Positions 1 to 14,200 of a stretch of 64,000 nt of DNA are shown here, in pieces. The number at the start of each line of letters is the position of its first letter. Within the stretch, counting starts at the first letter, position 1. The position numbers were made by a program, and so were the translations under genes. The DNA lies in contig NC_087064.1 of assembly GCF_963678635.1 (NCBI RefSeq), positions 80,070,726 to 80,134,725 on the forward strand. The letters run 5' to 3'. This DNA comes from Symsagittifera roscoffensis (lineage: Eukaryota; Xenacoelomorpha; Acoela; Convolutidae). Below the pieces are notes generated by a model. The model ran no database searches. It had not been told where the DNA came from and was given only the letters and a program-made list of their open reading frames with translations.

Positions 1-624
1 ATATCATTGGTTGCACCTGAACCGATCGGGCGAATCTTTTGTTAGAAGAGCTTTGATGACTAAAAGACCATCAACGGGAAAAAAAATCTCCAACAAAATC
101 AAGGAAAGTGTTTTGATTGACGTACTAGTGTGGCAACTTGGGGCAGTTGACAATTCAACTTGTATACTGTACTGTTCCGGACGCTACCGAGACGACTCAC
201 ATGAATTCTTTTGCGTATTCCAGGCGACGCCCAAAACACCAGTAGCCTTTCTAAAAAGCCATACATTTTAGGGACTGTGAACTGGACAGACTTTTTAAGT
301 TAATTTCAGACATCGTGAATGAATTTTGTTTCTTATGTCTTCTTAAGCGTTTCAATAAGTTATATGCTGAAACAACCAAAATGGCACGGGCACGTTTTGT
401 TGCAGAAGATTTAGTCACGCGATTTAGTATTTTTAAACTGCTCAACTTGAGTTTACGAAACAGTAAAGCATAGACATCACCATAGAGGAGATTCTTTCTT
501 TTTCACAGCAAGTATCCTTCTAACAGGAACTCAAACTACTGGTAAATGGAAAAGCAGCGAGATATAACTTGCCAATTATGAACTGCTGTGGCTTTTATTC
601 GTCAACTGGTCGAATCCGTCTCTT

Positions 625-826
625 CATTACGAGGCCAAACTATGCACTGGATAAGCGCACAATGTTGTGTCTCTATGTTCCTGGATTCCAGAGACAAGTC
701 TTTAAACATGTTAAAAACTTGTCGGAACGATCAAAGTGAATGAAAGAACAAAAGAAGAAGAAAGGAAGCGTCCCTGTTGCGAAATCCGCTTACAGAGCAC
801 AAAATGCACAGTTTGGCCCCGTAATG
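625..826 (+). mobile_element. Family B TIR element, short form
   Basis: Bounded by CATTACGAGGCCAAACTATG and its inverted partner CAGTTTGGCCCCGTAATG. The inside has GTTCCTGGATTCCAGAGACA, AGTCTTTAAACATGTT and a basic AAAGAACAAAAGAAG stretch. No coding capacity. Confidence 0.8.
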
Positions 827-1714
827 TTTTAACAAATTTTTTGCAACACGAAGCACAGGTTGATCTTGGATCGTCTCGATCCGTTATTCAAGTTGTTAGT
901 CCGGCAATTTCAAATGCGACACAAAGATCAGTTCATTGAATATTTACGATTTCTAATGTAATTGGACCATTATAAATTGTAGTCGAAAGAGGCTCGGAAA
1001 AGCGTTTGGGCTTCATCGCTTCTTGCTTGACTACCTCAGCCGGGCGCATTAAATTATCCCCTTCAAAGGATACAAAATAATGCTTCATGGTCATTAAACG
1101 AAAGCATTTTCCGTCATTTGATCAGACAACAGAGCAAGCGCACAATATCTTCATCAGCCCACCGAGGCATCACTGGGATGTTCAACCATTCTGTCTGTGC
1201 TTCGTAACAAGACGCTGTAACTTCATTTCAAACAACGAAAGCAAGCAATGACTTTTAAAATTATCTGGAGAAGACCGATAACTGCTGGGTGCAAAACAAA
1301 CTGTCGATCAGCTCAACAAAATTTAAAAAGTTTCAGTATGGCAAGTCCTGTTTGGATGAAGATTTTTCTCTAGCAGATGAAAAAGTCAGCTTAACTAAGT
1401 TTTTCAGTTAAAGTTTCAGGAAATTTAGGCCTTGGAAAAGTCCAAAATTTTGTTCATAATTTCTATGTTCTCTTTCATTACGTTTTACTCTCCTTCATGT
1501 CCAAAAATCTGTCCAACTTTGTTTGGGTCGAAAATATAATTTTTTAGTTTTTCGAAATCACTATAGCAATATGGGCACAAGTATTTTTTTTTCATTTTAA
1601 ATTTACAGACTACATATATGCTTTGTGCAAAAAAATTAGCCGGAAGAATGTGTTGAAGAATGTATAAGCGCAGGGTAATTTTTCAAGAAAAATGTTAATG
1701 TGGTTCTATTTGTC

Positions 1715-2092
1715 TTTTGTAGTGCTTACACTATAAATTCATTTGGTCTCCTTGTCTATGGTAGCACAACCAAAACTCATCTGAAAAAAATTTATATCTG
1801 CCAGAAAAGAGCTCTAAGAACCATTTGAATCAAACGTAAGCGCGAACTTGTAACTATGAAGCTTAATGAGCTTGAAATTGAAACAGTTCAAGAAAATCAT
1901 CTGTCCAAATTTTCAAAGAAACAGTTTTTCTTTAATTAAAACACTCACCAGTTGATTATTTGAATGTCAGTAGTATCTGCACTCGGCAAAATACGCGATT
2001 CAGCTCAAATGGTATAATTCCTCTTTACTGTTGTGACACAAAAGATATTGAAAATTTTCTTTCATGGAAAACAAGGAAATGATTCAATTTTT
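1715..2092 (+). pseudogene. Decayed LINE reverse-transcriptase C-terminal region
   Basis: In one frame the sequence reads FGLLVYGSTTKTHLKKIYIC then QKRALRTI, the thumb-region signature (YG...K.HL..I...QKRALR.I) of non-LTR retrotransposons of the CR1/L2/Jockey type. Further on, another frame reads TRQNTRFSSNGIIPLYCCDT, like the HxYxTRxxSxG segment near the end of those proteins. Stops and frame changes show it is dead. No 5' part or poly-A tail was found. Confidence 0.6.
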
Positions 2093-3716
2093 TGATGTCA
2101 AATAATTTGTTACCCGAAGAAAATGAAACGTGTTCAGATAACTCAATTTCAAGGTTTTTTCATCTTAAAAAAAACAGTTTTTTTTCTACAGATAATGTTC
2201 AGTTGATTGACATGTTTTTCTAATTATTGATTGATACCTTTTGTTGTTACTTGATTGTGATAGTAATCCCAGAGGGTAGCTACTTGTTAGGCTGAGTAGC
2301 TTGTTTTAGCCATCCTGATGCAGTGAATGGTTTTGCTGTTTTGTGGTTTTCCACAAAATATTGAAAGAATTGAATTGATTTGGATTGCTCCAAGAGAGTT
2401 AATTGTTCTTTCATGCCCAAAAGTTTTCTTCGATTTGCTTAGTAAAACAAAAATCAGAAAAAGTAGAAAAAAAGTTTTGTCGAGCAGTCTCGCAAAGATC
2501 AATCGAATCTGTTGAATTTCGACGTAAAAATTTCAATCACGGTTCTGATGATCCAACAGGGTACCATCGTTTAGTGGCTTGATTTTGAGAAATTTTTCGA
2601 AAATCGAAGTTGTTTTGATAGCCAACTATGCAAATGCCATTTGATCATGTTGATTGAACAAAAATGATATCAATTTTTAAAATACGTATCAAGTGAGTTC
2701 TTTTCGGTGAGCAAGTCCTAGAGGCCAAAATAGCACAGAACCCACAATCCACAGCCCTAACTATACGCACCGGAGAAATAAATTATAAATTGAAAAAAAT
2801 CGACACAGCAGGAAGAATCAAATGAAGAATCCAGTTTTTAGCAAGAGCATATATATCTTCAAATGTGCAAAAAAGGAAAATAGCCAAGCTTCTAGGTCTT
2901 AGAAGTTTCTGCCAAAAGAACTACGCTTTTCGAAGCCAGCTCCTTTCTCAATTGGTTGAATGGACGCTAAAAAAAATTTTTAAGATATTTTTGAGCGAGT
3001 CGCTGAAATCTTATATCAAAAATACTTTCAAATAGATGTCCTTTTGAGTCCACGACACGGGTGACGGAGTCTCATCTTCCTGCCAGATCTGATCATTTTT
3101 GGAATATTGAGTATGATCTTTTTGAAACAAAAAAATTTCGCGAAGTATTGAATACAATCAAGCAGGAGTTAAGTTTAGCGGAATAATGCCTCGGAAAAAC
3201 TTGATATTTATAAAATATGAATCGTTAATTTACTGTTAAAAAATTATTAGAATTAGCAGCCTTCTTTTTGAGTCATTTGAAAGTTTTTTAACGTTTTTGA
3301 CTAGAATCTTCAGTCTAATGCTGCCACGTCCGCCATGTTTTAGCATGCAAGAAGATATCTTTTTTTTCGTTTGGGTTTCCGCTAAAAAAACGTTTATTGC
3401 GTTTATCAAAACATACAATACGTAGATTTGGTTCATCCTACGGCTGGGAACATATATTCCAAATAAAGAATTGAAGCGTTTTGGTAAATTGATGAAGTAG
3501 AAAAAATGAGAAAAGAAGAAGTCAGTTTTTCAAATATTTTCATCACGACTAATCTTTCATGAAACACTAAGCACTAAAAATAACGTATAAATTTGTGGTG
3601 TTATCTTAGAAAAAAGTTATTTGACTTGTTTTGGAAGTTTGTGTTTTCAAGAGCTTTTCTTCCTTAAATACAGTTGCTTTGGTGCGAAATCCTCCTTTAG
3701 ACAATTTTTATTTAAG

Positions 3717-3826
3717 ATCTCGCAACTTTGCAAATTGAACGATGGGAAGTTTCAAACAATCAGAATGCATCGCTGCATTCTGATTTATTGAAAATTCTCA
3801 TCGTTCAATTTGCAAAAACGCGAGAT
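3717..3826. repeat. Large hairpin-forming inverted repeat
   Basis: ATCTCGCAACTTTGCAAATT plus GAACGATGGGA pairs with its complement at 3796-3826, with few mismatches. A second inner palindrome, TCAGAATGCATCGCTGCATTCTGA, lies at 3760-3783. Confidence 0.75.
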
Positions 3827-4277
3827 ACCCAACCAGACTGCCGTATCAGAGCGGATACCTGAATTTTTCGAAAACCTTTAAAAGTCTTGAGCAGTAATAA
3901 CATGAAAAAATGTGATGTAAAAACTGAAACGAAAATTAGTTTCTTTAAATTGAGATTTTTTGTGGAACTCTCCCCACACGCCATATAAAGCACAAAGCAA
4001 TAAATTTTGCTCCTACTAAGGAAATTATCGCTCCTAGTAAGAAAATTGTTTTAATACCTCATGTTTAGCCCATTGTTGCTTGCTTGTCTAATAATGAATT
4101 AGGGTTTATTTGGTTGGTGGAGAAAGTTCACTTGGCAGATGTTGAAATCTGGAAGGGTGGATAGAATGTTCACATGGGCCGTTTTTCTACAGTAATTTAC
4201 TGATTCACACAATGTAACTACCAATTTTTTTGAGTTATCTTTTGAATCAAGTTGATACTTACTCGATTACATTTTAT

Positions 4278-4567
4278 CAGGCGCGGATCTAGGAATTTTG
4301 TCGGATTTTTTTAAGTCGATCAAATTGGTTTTCTGAGCTCTCCCTAAACACTATAAAGACCCTGGTTTGACCATATTTTCAGCGCGGCAGGCAACTTTTT
4401 GCAGAACGGCCAAAAAATCGCGTTTTTTCAGCGCGCGCTCCCCATCAAAGTTAGTATAGATTGGCGCTGAAGGCGGCTTTAGAAAAAATTTTAACGTTAG
4501 TCAGCCAGAAATGAGTATCTCAAAATAGTACAAAGGGGGACCCTTTGGTCGACAGGAGGTCGATTAA
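4278..4567. mobile_element. Family C MITE, truncated
   Basis: Starts CAGGCGCGGATCTAGG and keeps the GCGCGCGCTCCCC and GGCGCTGAAGGCGGC blocks. It stops at GACAGGAGGTCGATTAATC without the second terminus. Further truncated copies are at about 8664-9008, 11010-11122, 12075-12375 and 31443-31790. Confidence 0.65.
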
Positions 4568-5429
4568 TCATTCCATTAATTACTTCGTTCAAAAAGATAA
4601 AATTTGATTTGTAAAAAAGTAAGGGTAAGTTGGTAAGGAGTAAAATTCGAAGACTCAGCAACCTCACCTCTCAAACAGGTATCCCAAAAAGAAAAGATTG
4701 ACTAGAACATATATTGCGAACAAAATTAGTGTTTTTGCCTTCCAAAAACTCCTCAATAAATCGAACAAACGCTGGTACCATGTCGACCCGATAGACACGG
4801 TTTTGAAAATATTACATGGAGTTTCAATAAACTCCAACTAACAATAGTCAACTGTCTTGCATTGAGTGACTGCTCGACAAAACGCTAAATTGTCCTCAGT
4901 ACTTATTCGGTCATTTTTTAACCAAGCTTAGCATAGAAAACCCTATTACACGTATGAGCAATTAGCTCTTTTTGAGCAGACATGTTACGGTTGAACTTTT
5001 AAGCGATGATTTTGTGTGCTGAAACAGATGATTCGAGTTTGCTCTAAGTCCTAACACACACTTTATCTTTTTTACAGTTCCAAAAAAATCCCGTTGTCTG
5101 ATCAAGTGACGGCAGAAGTACCATGATGACAACCAATTGTTCGATGCCCATGACCCATTATTTTGTGATCATTTGAATGAAATAAAAATGTGCCTGGCTC
5201 TGGTAGTCACAAAAATAATCATGAAACCTAACACTTTTCAGTGCTTCTACCGACTAATACGTAGAATGGTCCGATGTTATAAGCAACTTAGTTATCGAAT
5301 GGCCCCCGACTGAAACCGAAGAGCTTTTCCAAAAATCAGACATGTTCCAACTTGTAACAACCAACACCATTGTCTTTGACTGTCATCGGAGATTCAAAAT
5401 CGCATTTTCAAATTAGAAATCTCAGATAC

Positions 5430-5578
5430 TCAATGAACTGATGCTCGCGACGCCTTTGAAATTGTCGCACGAACAACGGATGAATTACGGGTCAAGACCA
5501 TCCAAGGTCATCGGAAGCTTGATGCTGTTGAAGATGACTTCGAGGATGCGGAAGCGACCAAATGACCAGGTAAGATCA
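5430..5578 (+). other. Possible isolated coding fragment
   Basis: A GC-richer stretch reading DARDAFEIVARTTDELRVKT, then QGHRKLDAVEDDFEDAEATK-stop in one frame, with AG-GTAAG close by. No family recognised. It could be a worn repeat or retroelement piece, or a lone exon of an unseen gene. Confidence 0.2.
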
Positions 5579-6552
5579 GTGGAGCTTAAAAATAAGGCTG
5601 ACGTGACAGTAGTAGATAATGGATTCGAAACAAAAACATATAAAGTGTTCTAGTTGATTCAAAAGGAAAGTTGTTAGTTTTACTTTTTGTGTTCTTTTTC
5701 TAAAGTAAATTCTTGATTCATGTAATGTAACTACGAAGTTTTTTTTAGTTATCAATCGGCTAAAGTTGATACTTACTTTGTGATGTCCATTTTTGCCAAT
5801 CAACTGAAGTAAAGTTGTATAAAGGAGCATTTCAAGCCAATACAATTGTTTTTGAGAAAGGAACGCGATTGAAAACACAAATTTTTGGCCCGAATTTTAC
5901 AAAACATGTCTAAAAGATTAATTTTTATGATAATCACCACTAATTTATACGATTTTTTTTAGTTTTTCATGAAAACTCGGAAAACCAAATGGGTCATCTT
6001 GACAATATTCGAAAAAACTGGTATCTATTTTATCATTTGGTCTATTTTATCAATTTACCACAACGCTTCAATTTTTTATTTGAAATACACGGTCTGGGCC
6101 ATTGGGTGAGCCAAATCTAAATTTTGATGTTTCGACGAGTACGACAAACGTTTTTTAGATGCAAACCAAAACGCAAAAATAGGAAGCTTCTTGCACGCTA
6201 AAACATTGCGGACGTGGCACATTAGATAAGGGATTCAATTCAAAAGCCTTAAAAGGGTTCCAATATTATTCGAAAAGACTGTTGCTAATTTTTTTTACAG
6301 ATTAATTTACTGACTCATGTGATATAACTATTACGTTTTTTCGAGTCCATTATTCGGCTAAACCTAATTCTTGCTCGATTGAATTCAGTTATTCGCGTAA
6401 CTCCTCGATTTGAAAAAATCAATCATAAAGTGCGTGCTCTGCAAAGAGGGTCACATTTGGTAGGAGGATGTGACTACTCTACCTGTCGGGGACTCAAAGG
6501 GGCATCCTGCTAGAGTTATTGCTTGATATCCGATTTCAGCAGCGTGCCCAAA

Positions 6553-6945
6553 TATTACGAGGCCAAACTGTGCACGGGATAGGCGCACAATTTTGTGTTT
6601 GTATGTTCCCGGATTCCAGACACAAATCTTTAAACATGTTCCAAATTGTATGTGGACTCACAGTACAAATATCTGTTACGTAAATTTTGTCGGCACTTTT
6701 GTTTTGTTGTGGATTCCGCAACAAGCGAATAGAACTAGATGTTCTGGATTCCGTAAATTTAAGTGGATTCCGCAAATTTGAGCGGATTCCGCAAATTGTA
6801 AGTAGATTCCGTAGTTTTTCTTATTACTGAACTTGCATATGATCAATTAAATGAAACTAGAGCTGGAATTATTATCTATAGCAAAGTGGATTTAAACTAA
6901 GGAATTATCCATTGTCAACGGATCCCACTAACAAAACGTAAATTA
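6553..6945 (+). mobile_element. Family B element, one end with GGATTCCGC repeats
   Basis: Starts ATTACGAGGCCAAACTGTGC and contains several near-repeats of GTGGATTCCGCAAATTTGA. It then follows the family's long form (inverted relative to 19770-20182) to about 6945. The opposite terminus is missing. Confidence 0.7.
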
Positions 6946-8196
6946 TTAGTTAACTAACTATAGATGTCAAACTATAGTATCGATCACCCAAAAAACTTCC
7001 TCTATTTATTCAATTTTTCGGAAATCGTTGAGAAACGCAATCTGAAAAGTATGAAATATGCTGAGAGCAATCTAAATTATAAAATTTGACATCAAAATCC
7101 AGTAAACATTTTTGGATGGACACGCAAACGCAAAGCAAAAATTGACGGCTGAAACAGCACGTTGTTCTCATGAATTTAAATGAAACAATTGTTCCTTTAT
7201 GTTGTCTAATTTATGATTATTAATTATTTGGTTTGGATGGGGGGGGGGGTTATATGGTCGATGTGTGTGTGGGGGGGAGGGGGTAGGGGATTTTTCACTT
7301 GGGCCTATGAACATTCTGTGCGACTTGTACAGCAACCTGTTAATCTTCTTAAGTAATTGATTTTTGTTCTCATTGAATACGCAGCGGAACGTCAAACAGG
7401 GCATACATTCCATTCCGTTCAATAGTATCAAAATATGAATGAGTACTAGTTCGGCATTGTTTTCTGAATGGCATTATACCCTGGCGCATTTCACAAATTT
7501 CACAAATTTCACGTGGTTCGCAAACCCTGCTGAAGTTTGATTAAAAGGTGTCAGATTCCAATGTCTCAAAAACGAGACGTCATTTGATCAATACCATAAG
7601 TTTAACCGTGTTCCAAAGTTTCTAAAGCTGCTTTCCAAAGTTTCTAAAGTTTGAGGTCAGATTTCGCAAAATCTAATGTTTGCTTTACTCGAGCAAATAC
7701 AAATTCAACTTTTATTCGCTCTAACACCAAATAGCTGTGAAAATTCATACCACAACGTAAAATTTGACCATACCTTTGTATCAGAAAAGATGTTTTACTT
7801 TTACATAACAGTTTACCATCACCGCAAAACGTCATCATTTTCATGATTATGCAAATTTAGCAGATTGTTTCGAGCTTTATACGTTTTCAAATTGTGACTG
7901 AATTTGATCCGCAAAATACTGAATAGCCTTTTGTAATTGGCGGCACTTTCAATTTTGATTAAATTAAAATACTTTTTGAGAAACAATACAAACATTGATA
8001 TTGTGATGCTGAAGCTTGGGCAAATAAAAGCAAGGTTAACTTATTATTTTGTTGCCCAAGGATAAAATGTAAAGTTCGATTCAAGTTGTTAACTTATTCA
8101 ATTGAAAACATTCACATTGTTTTATTTTTTCATATATTTAGTGTTTGCAAAAGCTATAGGACTTGATTTAATTTTGACATAAAAATAGCCGACAAA

Positions 8197-8237
8197 ATGC
8201 TCGCGGATGTATTCAAGTGTGTTGTGGTCGGGGACGG
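8197..8237 (+). CDS. Rho GTPase exon 1
   Basis: Encodes the start Met and the beta-1 strand VFKCVVVGDG. The ATG is the only one that places GDG at the usual distance, about 12 residues in, as in Rac and Cdc42. The exon ends in phase 2 before GTGAGT, and the split Gly codon is completed by exon 2. Confidence 0.88.
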
Positions 8238-11200
8238 GTGAGTTTAATTTTCAACTAAAATCTTGTTTACAGACCCTCTCCTCTCTCCTGAACAAGCAAC
8301 TAACCGCCCTGATGATGGCTGGGATTTATTGCTTAGAATGCTGAAAATCGTTAAACAGATCAAAACAGTTTTTTTTCATTGCTTCGAATAAATTGTCGAA
8401 TAAGATGAATCACTTAATAAAAATTATGAATGTAACAAAAACTTTCATAAATTCAAAAAAAAAATCTAAATTTTAAAAAAGATGTCTTTTTTGGAAGATT
8501 ATTCAGACTATTTAAGTTTCCTCAGAAAATTTTCTTTGAGTCTTGTTTTGATTTTTTGCCGTATTCCTTAAATTTTTCTTATTTCTTCATGACCGGATTC
8601 CTTTGATGTGCACAAAATATGCAACGATGAACCAAAAAAATTTAAAAAATTAATCACTATGTGACTTTTTTTAGGTCGACCAATTTGATTTTCTCTACCA
8701 AATCACTATAAAAAATTCAATTTGACCAAATTTTCTGCACCGCAGGCAAAGTTTTGAAAAAAGCGAAAAAAGGCGTTTTTAGGCCTTTTTTGGAAATGTT
8801 TGACCAAAAAATCGCGTTTTTTCGGAGCGCGCTCCCGCCTCAAAATTAGTATATTTCGGTGCCAAAGGCGCCTTTAGAAAGTTTTAGGGCCAGTCAGCCA
8901 AAATAGTACAAACGGGGAAACCTTTGTGTCGACAGGGGGTCGAATCCCTGAAGGAAAAGGGCGTCGAACACCCCCCCCCCCTCCCCCCCCCCCCCTAAAT
9001 CCGCTGGTGACTATAATATTCAACACAGCAGATGCCCTTGACAAAAAAGCTGTGATTTGCTTTCTACCTTTAATATTGACAACTTTGCTATCAAAAACGA
9101 CTTATTAAAAAACAGAACAACGGGTGGCTTACATCTTCATCGGGTTATGCAGAGTTCAGATTATACAGAAAAATGCGTTATTTCTAGAATTCAAAGCTTC
9201 TGATTTAAGTAAATCAAATACCAAATAACAGTTTTAGGGATTTTTTTCCGGTTCAATTTTTGGTTAGTTGAGTTTATTTTGATTTTTTGAATGTTTTCAG
9301 TATCATTTGATTTGCCTGGCTTAAAAAAATTAGTGTAATGATTCACTCGTTGACTGCAAATTATTTTGATGTTTTTATTCATCTTTTGCTTTTTAGTGCG
9401 TTGGTCTAAAATTTAAACTCAAAACATCAATATTTTTCGAATGATAGAAAAACTTTCCTCAAAAATGGCTAGTTAAAAAGTCGAAATTTGTCTGAAGAAA
9501 CAAACCACCCCGAGCACAAATTTTCCGTTATTTTCGTCACAAAAAACGAAGCAATGATGAACAGTGCTGCTCTGTGTGATTATTGTTGGGGGGTAGCCAA
9601 ATTAAGCAATTTTTTTATAAACCAAAGCCATATATTTTGTGCTATGTACGCTTAAGTGACAATTTAACCTGGTTCAAAATTCAATCCATCGAAAAAACGA
9701 ACGATTGATATGAGGCACTCTAGTTAGCGTTGTTGATACATTATGACATGCAATTTGTTTCACTTTTAGCATGCATACCAATTTATCTAATTTCAATTAT
9801 TTTCTAATAGTTTCATCTATTTTTAAAAGTTTAGAAAAGAAAAATTAAAGGGCAGTCAAGCACTCAAAATTTTGCCGTGGCACAATATTTAGTTTTGTTT
9901 CGATTTTAAAACAAGCCGGATTTCACTAAAAAAAACCCATACCTCGAGAAGCAAAGATAAATTTAATTTGATAACAAGATCAGCTTCTGGCTTACATTTT
10001 CTTTGCTCAAACAACAAAAATCAAACACGATCAAATAATCGCTTAAATATTTTTTAGGAATTTTTTTTCTTCTAATTAACTTTTTTCAAAAATTACCTAA
10101 TAACTACTCGTTTGATCATGACCTCAAACAATATTTCAACATATTTGAAAGATATTTGAAGCAAAAAAACTTAAGCGGTAAGAAATTTTTCCAGAAGCAG
10201 TTAATTCTATTTTCATTACAATAACCTATATAGTGAGAAGGACCTATGGCCTAATTTGAGCCTGTTTAAAACACAATTAAGTTCGCAAGTACGCATTGTG
10301 CAAGTTCAAGCGCTATACTTTATTGAAGACGTATTAATTGCAATTTGCTTCAAAAAAATGTTGACAAAAATTTTGGTGTTAAGAAAATTTGATCTTCTGG
10401 TTCCATGGAGTTCCAAGGATAAAACCATGGAAGTTGGTTCCATGGAGTTCCATGGATAAAACATGATTAGAAATCAATTTTAAATTTACTGTCCATAAAA
10501 AATTTCAAATATAGTTAATTGAAAATGATATTTCTAGCTATTAATTAATAAAGCATTAAAAATCATTGCAAATCAATTTTAATTTCTTTAATTCTTTCAA
10601 TTTTAATTTTTTTACTTGTATAGAAAAAGAAAATAAAACTTCCTTATATTAAATTTTTCTCTTTATTGAGATGCAAACTTCAATGCACACAAACCCGTTT
10701 GCGCGTTTTAAAACAAAGTTAGTTAACTTGTTGAATTTCTGCTCAATTTTTGCTGCTCAACTTTAACTCTTGTTTCTCAACATTATGTTACTCAATTTTG
10801 TTGTTTTCAACCATTTGGTGGGGGTGATAGGGCACAACAGGACAAATGTTGGGATGGGGGCAAGGGAATGAGCGGGCAAAATTTGGGGAGAGGGCAATTT
10901 TAAAAAGCTTAGGTTTAAAAACTGAGTCTGCTGTATGCACGTTTTCAAAAATTTCTGCCTTACCCATTTCTGCATTACGTGAAACAAAATTGAGCTGAAA
11001 AAAATTAATGTCATTAAAGGGGGATTTTTTGGTTGGTGAGGGATTCAAATCCCTGAAAAAAAAGCGTCCACCAATAACCCCCAAACCCCCCCCCCCCCCC
11101 CCCCCCCCTCAATCCGCTCCTGGTCTCAAAAGTGTCAACTGTGCAAATGAACGACACAAGCAAAACAATTAAAACCGATTTTCGGTCGCCTAAATCTGGA

Positions 11201-14200
11201 CAAAAATGTGGAATGCGGGAATTGAAAAAAGACATCGCTTTGAAATTTTCTTAATAGGTTGAGCAGTAGCCGGTTATGTCTCAATTACCAAATTTAGAAA
11301 ACTTGCAAATAATAACTGATAATAACAATCTAAAAAATCTTTTTCGTGCTGTTTAGAATGGTGGGCAAAACTTCAATGCTGTATTCATACACGGAAAACA
11401 AAGTACCAAAAGACTACATCCCGACAGTGTATGTACCCATTTTTCAGTTGTATACTCTAATTTACCTGTATTATATATAACTTTTTTACTCCTGGTTATT
11501 TTAGCTTCGACAACCACTTGGCCAAACTATTTTACCAGGGGCTGCCATACGGCTTGCAATTGTGGGACACTGCCGGTGAGACAAAGAAAATGAACTTTAT
11601 AGAACTTTATTTTTTTTTACTAATTTTGTTTTCCAACAATTGCGGACCATTTCTTTTGTGGATAGGTATATGTGAGTAAAAAAAAAGCTTTCAAGTGTGG
11701 CCATTTTCGAAATTCGTTTATTGTTTTTTCCTGTCGAATTGTTTTGATAGACAAGCAAAACTGCTCATATCAAGACCGAGCCCTAACTATACCGACTGCA
11801 ATGGTTTCTAGAGTTTCTGAAGTAGTGTTTGCTTTATGATGATGAGTGGTTTCTGCGATTCGCAGAGGATCTATGAAAGGATTTTTCTAGCATGTCTATC
11901 CATAGTCCGCTTCTCTCATTTCCCTACACTCCAGACTCAGTTACTTTGTTGAGTGAAGCTCTTTTTTTGCGACTAAAGGCCGTTTTGTTTGCGTCTAGAG
12001 CTTTCAAGTGCTTTATAAAATGGATTCAGTTTTCCAAAAAAAAATTATTTTTTTTGTGATTTTTTGAAATAATCCTCCCACGCAGACTACCCCCTGACTA
12101 CCCAAAGCATCCCCCTTTGCTACTATTTTAAGACTTCCATTTGTGGCTGGCTGACCCTAAAGTTTTTCTAATGGCGCCTTGTGCGCCACTGTATACTAAT
12201 TTTGAGGAAGCAGCGGGCGCCAAAAAAACGCGATGTGCCTAAAAACGGGTGGTGCCCTGTTTTTTTTCAAAAAAAATTGCCTATGGCATAAAAAAATTGG
12301 ACAAAAAGGGTCTTTATGAGCTCGAAAAAAAAATTAATTTGGTCGCCCTAAAAAAGGTCAACAAAAATTTCCTTTTTAAAACCCGCCTAAGACGGATCAA
12401 ATACGCGTTAACATCAAAAAACTGTTGCGAGTTCATTGTCCCAATCTGGGTAAAATGGCAATTTTTACACCCTATAACTAAATGAGAAAGTATCACCAGT
12501 GATTTTTTTTTTCAAATTTGAGCACAAGAGAACAAAATTGTTTGGATGAGAAAAAGAATTTGTAAAAAAATTTTAGTTAAAAAGTCAAAATTTGTGTGGA
12601 TCAGAAAAAATTTTACGAATTTGGTTTTAAAATTTTCAAAAATTATTAAAATTTGGAAAATTAAATTCAAAAAAATTTCATTTATATCCAAATTTCTTTG
12701 CAATACTTGCTCCATACGCTATTTTAAGTACCATGATATATCAATTGCCTCTAAAATTTAAATAGTAGCTCCTAATAGTTCGCCTCAAATCAAATTGGAA
12801 CAATTTCTGAGCCAGAATTTTTCCTTGCTTACGCTTTAAAAGTACGGAATCAGTACTTGAAACGTTGATTTACAGAGTTGAATGAAAATTTTGCGCGTTA
12901 ATTTTCTCAATTTGACCATAAGAATCAAACTGAAGTTCAAAACGCCATGTTTTTTTTTGAAAAATTGTCACGCGTGAAGTTGCTTTTCATTTTGAGCTCA
13001 AGACATCAAAACCTTCCAAAAACTACGCTCAGTTATCGCTCGTCAGAAGTTTGAAATTTGTCTGAATGGAAAAACATCCGTCACAGCAAAAAAGCTGCTC
13101 AGATTTTAATGCAAAGACTTAAGGTCGAAGGTATCAGTCATCTTCCTGAGGAGTTAAATGAAAGTTGAAGAATTAAAAAAAAAAGAATTTCCTCAGCTGA
13201 AATATAATCCACTCCACTGGACGATTGTTTTTCCTCTATTGCTATTTAAGGTACAGATGGAAGAAATTAACGAATATCAAGTTTGACTAGTTACAAATAG
13301 CTTGCTTCAGTTCAAATTAGAAAGATTTCCGAGCTGTTTTAAAATAATTTACGCATTAATTGTCCTTAATTGGCAAAACTAGCAAGTTTTTAAGTTAATA
13401 AAATTAATATAACTTTAGGGAAAATTTAGTATTGATTTTTAGGTGAGGTCGTGAATATCATTCAGATGGAATAAAAACTTCATTAAAAAGTGCATAGTTG
13501 AAGAATCGAAGAATGCTTAAAAAACACGGAAGCTCGCATATGAGAACATAACCCTCAATCATCCCTAATTTTGAAAAAATTTATATTTTGCTTCAAATTA
13601 ATTGATGGAATAATTTTAAAACGAGGAAAAAACTTTTTGTTTTTCAACATTGAATTACCCCACACGCTATACAAAAAAAGAATGTGGTTTATTTAGCGCC
13701 TCCTGTCGTATCAATAATACCAAATTCCTCGCCTCAATTGTCTTGGAATAATCTAACTCCTCGCTTAAACGTAGTATGATATCGCAAACAACTTCAATCA
13801 TTCCAAGTAGGCCAAATTAAAAATTTGCAGACCCCCACAAATTTTCAAAAAATTACCGCAGGTGAAATTCTTTTACAGTTGAGGTTAATTTAACGAGTTT
13901 TAGAAAAAGTATAAAACATTTAGCAAAAAAACGGTATGCCAAAGGTCAAAATTTGACTAAAAAACACTTTAGCATAAATATTCCGTCACCAATCAAAAAG
14001 TTTACATTATTTCTTCAAAAATTAGTATGTTTACGAATTTGGTCTTGTGAATTGACTCTTTATTGATATCTTTCAGGCCAGGAAGACTACGACAGACTAC
14101 GGCCACTTTCATATCCTCAAACAGTGAGTCATCTTCAGTACTTGATTTGTATTTTGTATCCCAAAAATCAAAGATTACATGATTGTGCTTTAGGACATCT

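Larger units (their letters stand above)
4190..6385. repeat. Family H, three short dispersed copies
   Basis: Blocks of about 90 bp at 4190-4275, 5698-5790 and 6292-6385 share TTACTGATTCA, ATGTAACTA, TTTTTTGAGTTAT and AAGTTGATACTTACT. The last two lie in a longer matching segment (5600-5790 with 6200-6385). Confidence 0.6.
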
